From Gymnorhina tibicen (Eukaryota > Chordata > Aves > Passeriformes > Artamidae), in the NCBI GenBank assembly GCA_013399875.1, contig VXAZ01007995.1:3965333-4029332 (forward strand): a DNA stretch of 64,000 nucleotides, in the 5' to 3' direction. Below are positions 21,670 to 33,420 of this stretch, one piece after another. Both the position numbers and the translations under genes were made by a program. Within the stretch, counting starts at the first letter, position 1. Each line of letters starts with the position of its first letter. The notes beneath the pieces were generated by a model. It was not told where the DNA came from. It worked only from the letters and a program-made list of their open reading frames with translations, and searched no databases.

Positions 21670-24600
21670 TGTGTTCACACACCATGAATTTTATGGTTCT
21701 TTGACAAAAAACTTGATTAATGCAATTTGTGTCTAGAAAAACTCTGATCACCAAATTCTATCCTCAAGCCCTCAGTTGAGAAAGTGGTTATCAAGTGAAA
21801 ATGTAACAAGTGAAAAGTGCTGAACTGCTGGAGGTAAAGCAGGTGTAAGCAGGGGATTTACATTCCCTGTGGAGCTGAGGGGGGATAGATGAACTTGCCA
21901 AAAATGCAGGGTTTGCAAGTAGCCAAAATTCACCAGCTTCAGAATTATTGCACTGAACAGTTTCAGTCTCATTTCATTGGAATGACCCGTCATTCACCCT
22001 TGGGTGGTTTTCCTCGTTGAGAAGGAATGTTTCTTGCAATTTAAATCACCTTTTTTTTTTTTTTTTTTTGCCTAACCAAATAAACATTTTGGACCCATTG
22101 CTATTACTCTGAGCATTAGGGAGGGATGATACCCAGATCTAATCTCTAATATCGCCTAGGACCAAAAAATCCAGAGTGGTTCTGGGGCAGGTGATCTGTT
22201 TGCACCCCGAGAGTGTTGACTGGGTGTGTCACTAACAGACTGGGCAGAGCTGTGCTATCTCTCTGCAAATAATCCTAATTGATTTAACATGAAGTGTAGA
22301 CCCATAGCCTGCGGCCCCTCTCACTCCCACCTTGCTTCATACTGGGGCAGCAGCCAGGGGTCAAATTACCTCTTCAAACATGGAAGAAAAGAGTGTTTTC
22401 AGCTACATTAATGCTTCTTGAAAAAGCATGTAACTCCTGCAAATAGAGACGTAAGAATGGCCAAATTTGATGGGAAATAGCGTTTTATCCCTCATAAAGT
22501 TGTAGCAGGAGCAGACCTCCGGGTGGGGGCAGCTCATCAACCGCACCAGCTTCCAAGGAAAATGGAGTTCTCTTCCATAAATACTTCTGTTGTGCCAAAC
22601 ACTTCAGTTTGGGGCTTTTCTCTCATGCTTTAGTTTTCCTGACTGTGTCAAATCAGCCCCCGTGACCGGCAGAATTCTCCGCTTTGCCAAAACCAAATGT
22701 ATTTGTAGGAAGCGGATTTTTGGCTGCCGCTTTCAAAGGAGTCTGAATAAATTAAAACCACCGAAGCACATTTACTCTGTCCAAAAAGAAAGTCCCAGAT
22801 TTCATTTTTTGCAGCCTGTCACCCAAACCAGGGACACCCAGACAAAGCTTGAATTTTCCTCCTCCTTCCTCAAAAGGCTCTATTTACCTCTATTTTTTCT
22901 GTGCCCTGCTAACCTCTGCACCTTTACTGGCTGTGGAGTTGCTTTACCAGAGCAGAGCAAACACAATTTAATTAATGCCCCTTCTGATGCCGTTCCCTGG
23001 TGCCAGTGAACAAGTGAGGCAATTGGGTGTGAGATCAGACCTGCAAGTCAGCTCTTTTTTGATTAATAAAAGATGCCCATGAAAGTGCAGCTCATGCCAG
23101 TGGGTGTTTCAGGCGAGCAGAGAGCAGAGGGTTACAGTCACTCTTGTACCATCCCAGGTAAGACAGGCACCTCTTCTCTGCTCGTGGGAAAGGGAGGCAT
23201 CAGCTCAGATCAGGGCAGGTACAGCCTTACCATGGCTCACGATGGATACCACAGCATCTGCCACGGGAAGGTCAGAACACATGGATTTATGGCCTGCTCC
23301 TGCAAGGTGAGGACAGGGAGCACAGGAGATAAGCTCACTTGATCCAGCACTAGATTTGCCATGATCCTCTGGAGGGAGACGAGACCTTCCCCACTGAGCC
23401 AGGGAGGGAAACTCTTCCTTGTGCATCCGTGCAAAAATTCATTTTAGCATTCGCAGGCTTCACACGTCTCGACCGACCCTGGAGCCTGACCCCCTTCATC
23501 CTCCTGTTATTGCTGATCTCCTTCCTCACAGAGGCTTGGAGCTGCTACCGGGAACTTCCCCACCGGAGCATCTCTCACACCATTAAAAACCAACATCGAG
23601 ATGAGGCTCAGGAAGGAAACGGGGAGAGGAGACATTCGGATCTCCATCAGTCCCTAGGGGTGTCTGCTCAGTGCCTCCCTCATCTGCCTCCTCTGCAAGG
23701 AGTAGCAGCTGAGTGAGGTGCAGCTGGTCCTGGACCAGGGCATGTGAATCATTCCCACCTGCAGATTAGTTCTCCCGTTCTGAATCAGGATGGAAATATC
23801 TAAAATTTAGAAATAAACAGGAAAAAAAAGGGGGGATTCTCTTAAATACAGATGAGCCCCTGAAGTATTTTATGCAAAGTTTGGGGTTTACCTTCTTACA
23901 GACAAACTTAAAGATCCATGAGGGGAGTGAGCTGACACGAAAAGCCAAAATTGATCTGGAAATGCAAAAATGCAAAAATTTAGGCTCACAGCTGGCAAAA
24001 GTTTAATAATTAATTATCGGTCAAAACTGACACTCTTTCCTGCATATTGTTTTAAGGTCTCTGAGCTCTTGGGCTGTTTCTGACCAAAAGACAATTATGA
24101 CAAAACATAGGGAGAAACTCCCCATTCAATTTAATCCTGTGTATGTACTGGGAAGACTGAAGGGATGGATTCTGCATCATTCCTCTTTGAACTTTGCAAA
24201 GCTGGGTGCTTCTCCAGGCAGGAAGAACCCCTGCGAATGTCCCGATTTGTGATGTGAGGTCTGCTTGTCCCCTTTCCTTCCACCAGCCCCAGCTGTTTAG
24301 GAAAATGAAGTCACTGAGGAGTCTCAGAATTAAACAGATTGAGGTTCCCCTCTCCTCGCTGTCCAGGCAGAGGTCTGACACTTCTTAACAAACATTTTCG
24401 TTGGATATAACGCGGCTTCTTCCGTCACAGGCATAAAATGCTTGGAGTGTGACACAGAGACCCTACCTCACCAGACAGATGAATGATTATGGGGGAGAAA
24501 AAGAGCTACCCATCCCCTCTGGACGCTGTGCCAGCCTGGTGCCAGGGCAGGGCGCTCCCGGGACAGCTTCAAGCACAGGGAGGTTAAATGTGAAAAGGGA

Positions 24601-26790
24601 AACAATGTTTGGTGTTCTGTGATGCCGGTGATCAAGTTGATTTTTTAACGTATGGAAGGAATGCCGAACAAATGCACAGCCTGGCACAGAGGCTGGAAAA
24701 AAATATGCCCAATCCTTCAAAAACAGTGATGGAAACTCTGGATGAAGTCTCCCCAGTTCCTATTTGGAAGCAGGTTATAGATCTGGAGATTTCCTCTGCC
24801 TGTTTTTTCCCCTTCCTATGGCTTTGTTTGCTTTGCCTCTTCTTGGTGAATCAGCTCCAGCTCCAAACCCTCCTTAGCGAATTTATAAAGATTTTATACA
24901 CGGTCCTTGCAGGATCAAGGCCCAGGAGAAAACCAGTCACAACATTCAGGGCAAAAGTTTGCAGTTGAATTTCTTCTACACTGCAAGAGAGGTCTAATAA
25001 GAATTAATTTTAAAAAACCCCAGATATTTAAACAGCCCAGTGCAGGAGAAATGCTAAATGAGAAAATATCCAGTAATGATGCTGGGAGACTAAAAGGAAA
25101 CATCTTTTTCATTTTTTTTATATGGGTTTTTTTTTTTTGGCTAAGAAGGGGAAATGTCCTTGATGGTGAATATACGAATAGAGATTTTTTTTTTTTTTTC
25201 CTGTATTTCCTCCACAAAAAAATTATCATTTGCTGTGTAGGAAACACAAAAAATGCTGCCAAATATGAAAATAACCATCAGCAAGCAGATCCCTCCACAT
25301 CTCCTTTCTTGTTTAGGTATTTCACCATGTGAAGAGTTTTAATGAGCTCTAGGTATGTGTTGCCACTGCAGCCAGCCAAGGAGATGCTCATCTTTGCTGA
25401 AGAAACACCAAAGTGCGTGGACACAGAGGAGGGAACTGTAATTATTTCTGTCCTTGTGTTCCACGTGTGGTACTTCCATTGAAATGACAATTCTGAGCAA
25501 CATCAGGACGTTTCTGAAGAGTTAATACGTAATGGATTAAAAAAAACTCTCTAGAAAAGGAATGCAAATTGAAATCCACCATCTTTTATTAGTTTAATTA
25601 CAGTAGCTATGAAACATAATTCAGTTAAGCTTGAAAAAAGTCGATTACAGAACTTTCCTGCTGGTTTTTACAAGCTGTGTTGATTTTTCTTTTCCTCCCT
25701 TCTTAGCCCTCCATGTGCCCCTTGCTGGTTTTTTATGATCTGTTCTAGAGCAGCACAATACATCTCCTGGTTTTTTTTTTTCTTTTGAGTGAAAAAAAGC
25801 TATTTCTCTGCGTAGGTCTGCTCTCAGCCCAAATCCATAGTGGAAGGATAAGAAGAGGTTGGTGCAATAAACAACAAAAAGAAAAACCCCCAAAAATTTC
25901 AGCAATGCAAGATCAAACAAACAAAAAAATCCCCTGCTCTGCCGTGCAGCTGCGACTTTCCCACCGTGTTACACAACAGGCAATGATCAAGGTTCCCTGT
26001 TTTCCACAGACTTTGCAGATGCTCTTTGCTTCCCAGCTGCCCAGGCAGCTGCATCCACATCATCCCCGCCTTTCCTGGGCTCCTGGGGAGGACATTCGCT
26101 AGCTGAGGTGCCTCCTCTGCACGTGGGTGTCCCCCCTTAAGGCAGCCTCTCGTCAGTGCCAACGCTGAGCTCGGCCCCAGCAGCTTGTGCAGAGGTCAGG
26201 ATGTGTCCCAGGCCTTGCTGGCTTCAGAGCAACCTGCTGGGGTTTGTAGAAGGAGCCCCAGACACAAAGACAGACCGTCATCACTGCTGTGATGCCAGAG
26301 TGGAATTACCGCACCAGCTTCGGTGGAGCAATGCCACGGCTGAGGACAACATTTAACCCCCACGTTGATTCGTAAAGAATATACAATTTTTCATATGCTA
26401 ACAACAAAAAAAATTCAATTATATTTTTAATCGTCTAGGTTCCAGGATGGAAGTCCTCTCCAAAATCTCTTTAAGACACATCATAAACCTATAGCAAGTT
26501 AAATGGTGCAGCCGGTGCCCTATGAGTGGCCAAAGCCTTTTCTAACTGCTCTGGCAATTGAGTGGGGCCACCTCACAAGGCAGAACTTCAGATGTGTCTG
26601 TGCGATGGAAAATAACCTTTTGGTTTATTTTCTCATGCCAGGAGGCAATCAATTTACTCTTTTTTTTCCCCAGGTTCTGACCCAAGGTGTACAGTTAGCT
26701 GCAAAGTGTATCCGTGTTTGTATGTCAAACCCATCTTGCAAAGGAACAAAGGCTTCTAAATTGCAAAAAGGAAATCAAAGTAATATACTG
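21670..26790. other. Gene desert downstream of DMBX1, part 1
   Basis: No gene was recognised. Holds the T19 run, T-rich tracts near 25,130 and 25,187-25,199, and ordinary mixed-composition DNA. If the poly(A) signal at 26,992 belongs to DMBX1, this stretch would be an extended 3' UTR. Confidence 0.6.
22051..22069. repeat. T19 homopolymer
   Basis: Uninterrupted run of 19 T. The flanks show no SINE or other element that would explain it. Confidence 0.9.
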
Positions 26791-26991
26791 TACAGATCGC
26801 TGTAAAATTGAGCTGTAGTGTAAGACCTTGTGCTTTAGAACTCACTATTGAGGAACTCAAATGTGTATCATATTTATTTATTCTGGTAGGTAAAATTTAT
26901 ATTCATTTCTGAAAAGCTGCAGCATGATGCTATGTACCGATTGTGCCAGTCCTGCTTTCTGTAAAATTATTGCCTGTTTTCATACTCCGCT

Positions 26992-26997
26992 AATAAA
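26992..26997 (+). promoter_or_regulatory. Candidate distal poly(A) signal
   Basis: Canonical AATAAA preceded by 200 bases that look like a 3' UTR end: AT-rich, with TATTTATTTATT (AU-rich-element-like), TGTAAAATTATTG, and TGTACAGATCG near 26,790. No coding exon precedes it other than DMBX1, 6.3 kb upstream on the same strand. It could mark a long DMBX1 UTR form, an unrecognised non-coding RNA, or chance. Confidence 0.35.
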
Positions 26998-28639
26998 AAG
27001 GAAAAAAAATCGCAGAAAATGCATTTTGTGAATCATTCATTAACCACCACCCAAGGCTGCACAAAAAGGTGCTGAATAACAGCTTCTTGCTGTTGGGGTC
27101 AACATCTCCAGCTGGGGTGGAAGGTGGAAAGTCCCCATTGGCCACAAGACACCAAAGCTGCACCAAAAGTGCAGCTGCACCAAAGTGGCTGCAGCATCTC
27201 TTGTCACCTTACTGCACAAGCCAGGAAAAAAATTCCTGCCTGATGAGGTGATGATGGGAAAGACCTGACCAGAGAGCACATCTCCAGACAGTGGTGCAGG
27301 ATAAATTTGACCATTCTCAAACAGCTGGGGTTTCTATGTGATTTTGAGGATGTTTCTGTTGTTTTGGTGGAAGACCTGTCCCCTTTTCTACACGTAGTTG
27401 TGGTGGGCTGTGCTCCAGGAGATGGCAGAAAAACTTCTGCGAGCTTGTTCCTCTACCTCCTGTCCCTTCAGGGTTCGTTTGAACCTCAAAGGTGAAACTA
27501 CTCCTTGGGCAACAAGTTGGTAGCGATTTCATGGGCTTTTCACCTTGGCTACAGGCCCAATTTGATGCCTGATGAAGCTGATGGAAAAAAAAGCATTGTT
27601 CTGAGTTTGTCGACATTTTCCTGAAGTCATCTGATAACGAAGCTCTTTTAAAAAAAAAATCAGATTATTCAATTTCAGAATGTCATCCCCCACTAATATG
27701 ATTCCCCAATTTCTTTTCCCAACTGTAGAAATAACGTAAAGGAAAACACATAGAAGGGGAAACATAATTGGGAAGGAAATGCAAGTGCATATGTAACAAT
27801 GATGAATAACTTTTTGGACATTCTCAAGAAAAGTGACTTTTTCTTAAACCAGACAGAGAACCAGAACAGTGGGAATGTGGGCAGAGGCTGGGAACACCCC
27901 TGCCTGCAAAAATTTTAGTGCTAATAGTTTCGACCCAGTTCCATCCGTGCCTTTGAAGACTGTTTGATCACATGCTCCCAAAATATCAGCCAGGCACAAC
28001 TGTCCTACGCTGCAGCCATTGCTATTTTCTTTATCCACAATAAGGGAAGTATTAATCATTAGATCTCCTTTTTCACTGCAGTTACAGGTCTGCTTTGAAT
28101 ATTAAAAACCCTGTGGGTAAGGAGTGTCTGTGACCATCAAGGACACCAAATAGCTCAGGAAATTCCTGCCTTCACAAAGGGGGAAATAAATGGATTAACT
28201 ATGTCCTTGCATGAGGTTTTCTTCAATTAATAACTCCGTTTTTCCCTCACACAAGGTTGATAAGGTAAAGTCAGCCACCAACTAAAGCTGGGACCCAAAC
28301 TTGCAGGAAGTTTAAGGTGGTGTTTTGGCCTTGAAGACCATGTCCTAAAGTTATCAGGAGGTTTGTTCCAGAAAAATACAATGTGAGGGGAAAAATAAGA
28401 TTTGAAAGAGCTCCAGAGCTCAGTATTAACTGCACATGTGGCATTTTGATCCATTTCCATAAGGCATAACATAATATTTGCTAAAGAAGGAGGAGGAGGA
28501 AGGGGGAAAAAAAAGACCACAGTTAATATTCTCCTTCGGATTCCCCATTTGCTGATTACTCTGCAAGCTGTGTAATTGGGTGTCTCTGGCAATATGATGA
28601 AATGTGCCACAAACATCAAAAAATGGTGCTATATTAAAT
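26998..28639. other. Gene desert, part 2
   Basis: No gene, repeat family or RNA was recognised in this stretch of mixed composition. Confidence 0.6.
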
Positions 28640-28990
28640 CTGCTTTTCATAATCTCTTCTCATTTCCCAGACCTGAGACATTTTATTCAATTTTTCCTGA
28701 CTAAGTTGATATGTAAAGCCATATAAACATATCAATGCAAATAAATACATATATATTTTTCAAACGCTCATCGAAATGCACTCATTACAAAGATTTGCAT
28801 CGAGGCCCTCTCACATGACTGGTAGCCAAAGAAACCAATTTTTTTTAACATTGCATTATTTTTAAGAATAGTTTACAAAGGTGCAGGCTACTTCTTTGTA
28901 TTTCATTAACAGACCAAACTCTATCTATCATGTTTCAGCCTTATCTTACCTGATTAGAAAATCATTTCCCTATTTGCATTAAGGGCAGAA
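28640..28990. promoter_or_regulatory. Candidate enhancer with three octamer sites
   Basis: Three exact POU octamers lie within 245 bases: ATGCAAAT at 28,735-28,742, and its reverse complement ATTTGCAT at 28,793-28,800 and 28,972-28,979. TGATTAG, CTCATTACAAAG and CATTGCATTATT lie between and around them. The block is AT-rich, non-coding and has no repeat signature. POU factors (OCT, BRN) pair with SOX and homeodomain factors in neural enhancers, which suits a DMBX1 enhancer, but the link is inferred. Confidence 0.4.
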
Positions 28991-31900
28991 ATCTATGCAA
29001 AGTCACCATAATGTTATTCAAGCCCCAGAACAGCAGTGAAGATCCTATTATACACTGGGGCTGCCTGTGTTTTCAGGAGCTGCAAGTCCAGCAGGGACCG
29101 TGCTGGTGTTTTATTTTAACCTGCTGCAAGGCACACGTCAGAGAAACCCATCTATTAATAACACTTAGGTGACTTCCACACCTGCAGCTTTTGTCTGTGT
29201 ATCTCTTGGGGCTTTTGCTCACATTTTACCTGGTGTCTCCAGGATTTGTAGCCCCTTTTTGGATGAAAGCTGGCTTTTAGTTCAGTCCTGGCAGATTCTT
29301 CGGCTCCGACCCTCCAGTCTCTGCCACCAGCAGGTACAACCAGACCAGCACCCCCAGGTGAGGATAGGGGATGATGGTGATGGGGACGATGAATCCCAGC
29401 CTCTCCACCGACAGACTGCAGCCTGTTCTTTGCCTTTTGCAGCTGATGGAGGAGAATATTTCCATTCCCGTCATGGCAGGAGAGAGTCCTGCTGCAGAAA
29501 TGGGAGGATTGCATCTTGCCTGCAGGCTCACCAGATTAGACACAGAGCCTGGAAGGTGTTTAACTCTCTGACCTCCACAAAAATCTGCAGATGTCAGGGA
29601 AACAGTTTTCTCCAAGCCCTGATTTACCCAGGACTCATCCGGGTGGCTCAGCCAAGTCCAGTTAATCCCAGCCTCACATCCATGTTGCAGGAATAGGAGC
29701 AGGGTGACCCTATTGCCCCCCCTTGCAGCCGTAATCCTGCTCCTCTTTCACAAGCCTGCACCCCAAACTGTTTTCCTGCTGGGAGCAGGGCAGTGCTGGG
29801 ACAAGCCGAGTCCATTTCTCACTGTGCTTTTCCTGGAAGCCACCAGAGCAGAGACCATGCTTACAGACCTTTGAGCTTCCAGCAGCATCCACTCCACATG
29901 GTTTTCCAAATCACCTTCCCGACAAGTGCTGAGCAGGGAGTGCAGTGGCCTAAAGCAACTCACACACAGATGCAAAAAAGCAAAGTACGGGTTTCCTTCA
30001 GCTTGGTTTTCTTTCCAGCACATTCTCTCAGCATTAGCAAGGTGAAATGTCAGTGTTGGACCACACCGTGTCCACAAGGAAACACATGGGCAAACTGACA
30101 CGTGGGACTGTGAGGTCATTTCAGCAGAACACCTCGCCATCAGGAAGCTCAGCTGAGGTACCTGCTATCCCCAGACTTTTTATCTATCATTTTTGTACAG
30201 TAAACTTTACACCACCCCTTATTTCAAAGGCGGCTGTGAGCAGTTTCATCTGACATGCAAAACTTATGCTAATTTTCCAATTATTTCTTTCTTACAGAGT
30301 CAGTGAATAGGTCACGAGCATCACGAAGGCTCTGTGAGTTAGGCAAAGTGTCCACCTCAGTGGTTTGGTGGCCACGGCCAGCGTGGCTGTTGGGGACAGG
30401 AGTCCATCTCTGCAATGACACCATGGAAAGAAGCAGAGAAACACAAAGCAGTTCCAAAGCCACCTTAAAATCTCCATGCAGGTCTCCACAGCTGCCCTGG
30501 GAAACGTGAGAAAAACTGAAATACACTGTGTTACCCTGGAAAAACCTCTGCTGATGGATTTTCATGTGTACAGTCTCATTCTTTAGTTTAAAAATGAACT
30601 TTCCTGTAACAAGATAAATCACTCGCCTGGTGGAAGCAGCTCAGCTCCCTTCAGCTTGGCCTTGTTGAAGGCAAAAAAAAAATGCTCAGAAGTTATTTGT
30701 CAGCTTCAGTTTTGCTTCATGTCACCAAAAAAAAAATCTTGCCTGATACCTCATGTAGTCCAGTCCTCTCTTCCCCAAGTAAAACTGGGAGCTGTTTAGT
30801 AAAACCTTGGGACTGCCCCGTGGAGACCACCAGAGGTGACGCTCCTCCCCCAAGAGATTATCGGCTGCAGAGGGATCCACATGTGGAATTAAGGACATAT
30901 TTATTGCTGTGTCAAGAGAAGAGAGAAGCATCGTATCTTCCTGAAGACCAGCCCCGCTTCACCCCAGCCCTCCCACCCCAGCAAACCATATTTGCCTCAC
31001 CTCCCCAAAACCTTAAAGGAGAAAAAAAAAAAAAGGCCCCTGATCCACTCTGAAACATGAGATATCTCTCAAACCCTCAATAACATCTTAATTTCCTCTC
31101 CTTGCTCTCTGTGCTGGAGATGATTACACAGGCAGGAATGTTTCTGAAGACAAAAAAAAAAATTACATTAGTGGGGAACAATAGAGGGGAGACCTGGTGG
31201 AGCAGAAGTGAATTAGTTTTGCCTTCAGAGACACCCACGGAGAAAAGAAAGGTGTCTGAGTTACCTCAAAGTAATTCCTCCACACACAGAGCTCCTCTAA
31301 ACAGCTTAAGCAAAGAGAGATGAGAGATGTGCTTTTGATTTCAGCCTCATTTCCCAATTTTGTTTGTTTGCTTTGCTTCCACCTGCGTTTTTAAGTCCCT
31401 GCACCTCCCAGGACGTTTGCAGGGCTGTTACCTGCAGGAATGTGTCGTGTCTCCATCAGGTCTCAGCACAGCAGTCAGGGGTGGGAGGGGGCTTCACCTC
31501 TGCCCATGTTCCTGCAGCTTTCAGCAAGAACAATTGCATTTTCCACATAAAACTTAAGGACAGATTGACCTGGGGTATCCAAAAACAGCAGGGAGGGCTA
31601 CAGGGTAAGCAAGGGAAAACAGGAAAGCATGGAAAGGAGAAGAGCTAGAGCCTTTCACACAGGGAATCTGGAAGGGCTGAAATCCCAAATAGTTAGAATT
31701 TTATCTAAATGCCTTTTAGGTCCAAGCACATTATTACATGTTTTTCCCCATTTCACTTCATTTCTAACTTTAAAAAAATCCCAAATGCTTCTTTTTAGCA
31801 CTAAGTAGAATGTTGCTAGTGGACCAATGGTTTTTGTTTTAATTTCCCAACAATACTTGCTAAAATCTCTCCAAAAAAAACCCCAAAAAACAACCCAGCC

Positions 31901-32150
31901 CCAAAACCTAACAACTTTTTTTCACTCATCTTTACTTGAAAAAAACGCTGAGGTTAAGCCCTCAAAGCCTGAATCGGGACCTGAGCCTAGGCCTTCCAGT
32001 TGGCCTTTAAAACACTGCTTTTTGGCACATTTCTGGGGGCACAAGGAGCTCCTACCTCTGAACTCCCGGACCATCAGGCCAAACAAAAGTGAGCACTGCT
32101 CTCTTTTTCTCGAGGGTGAAGTGGAACACACACCAGTAACCAGTGTTCAG
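28991..32150. other. Gene desert, part 3
   Basis: Non-coding. Contains A-rich runs near 30,671, 30,728, 31,023 and 31,151. The open frames at about 29,169-29,696 and 29,748-30,140 show no recognisable domain. Confidence 0.6.
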
Positions 32151-32159
32151 CATTGAGCA

Positions 32160-32730
32160 CTGAAACAGGGTACATTGAAAAATTCCTGTGCTGTCACGCT
32201 TAAATTATCGAGCCGTGTAAACAGGGCCAGGGATGCTCTTTATTTATTTGTTTGTTTGTTTAAAACGGGGGGGGGAAATAAAAAGTAGCTTGTCCGTAGG
32301 TTGCTCGCAAAATGCGAGTGTCAAGAGGTGGGGGGAGGAAAAATCAACAACAAAGGAGCTTAAAGACAAAATATTAAGAACTCCAAATTGGGTGAAAATT
32401 GCTTTCTGACAGATATCACCTATTGCAAATGAGACACAAATACAAGTAATCTTGTAAAATGAAAGCCAAGGACAGACTTGTACCTGCCTTAGATGAATAA
32501 GTATCCCATTATCTTGAAGAATGAGGGCCCCAGGCTGTGATTATGCCACTATTGTATTCTAAACAGCATGGTTTGTCAAATGGAATAAATCCTAGCAAAA
32601 TCAAATAAAAAAAAAAAGGGATCCAATTTGAGGGCCAGCACACGATTTATTATTTTGTTTAATGTCGCCCTCTCGATGTTACTGATTATTGGGCAAAAAG
32701 CGCCGTGTTTAAGCATGTGTTTAGAGTCTC
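32160..32730. promoter_or_regulatory. Candidate conserved non-coding element
   Basis: A long low-repeat segment with AAATTATCGAGCC, TATTGCAAATGAGAC (near-octamer), CAAGTAATCTTG, GTGATTATGCC, CGATTTATTATTTTG and GTTACTGATTATTGG. It includes short TTTG/TTTA repeats and a G9 run at 32,267. No frame codes for a recognisable protein. An enhancer function is inferred from composition and motif density. Confidence 0.35.
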
Positions 32731-33332
32731 CTGTCCCCCTCGCAGGCTCCCAGGTGTCCCCCTGAATGTCACCCAGCTCTGGCCAGCTGTTTGCTGCTGC
32801 TGATTGCCACCACCCGGCTCAACAGCCGTAGAATGGCTCTAGATGGCCATGGCCCAGGGCAGCACCGTGGGGAAAGAAACTCAGTGTTTGGGTTTCTGCT
32901 TGGATGAGTCTCGTGGTGACGCTGAGGGACGGGGTGAAAAGCACTTTGAGCCTTGCTGGCAGCGGAAAACAAGCAGGAGCTAAAGGCAGACAGCTGCATC
33001 TAAAATGTACACGGTGAAAGGAAATTTCCCATTGATCTCCTCGTCCTTCATGGGTCTGGGATAACAGTCCATCTCCCAGCGTATCTTGGAAAGGTTTCTC
33101 CTCTTCCAAAAGTGCCACTTCTTGTTCTGTGATGTCTCAAGCTTGATTAAAAAAAAAAAGAAAGGTGGTTAAGAGGACCAAACAGATTGTATATGTTAGG
33201 AGGTGTTCTATGAAATACTTGGTGTTGCTTTGCCTGCTTGAGGCACAGGGTGGGACTGGACATGAACCTGCCTCTGCACAGGGTGGAGGCATCGCTGTAA
33301 AACTGGGGTTATGTGTATTAAGGAGCCAGATC

Positions 33333-33420
33333 CAGAATCAGAGAATCATTTATGTTGGAAAAGGCCTCTGAGATCATTTGGACGAACCATTAACTGAACA
33401 CTGTCAAGTCCAGCCCTGCT
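33333..33420 (-). mobile_element. CR1 LINE 3' fragment
   Basis: AGAGAATCATTTATGTTGG, then GAAAAGGCCTCTGAGATCAT and CAAGTCCAGCCC, matches the reverse complement of the 3' end of a CR1 subfamily. The element is old, with many substitutions and a small loss. Confidence 0.8.
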
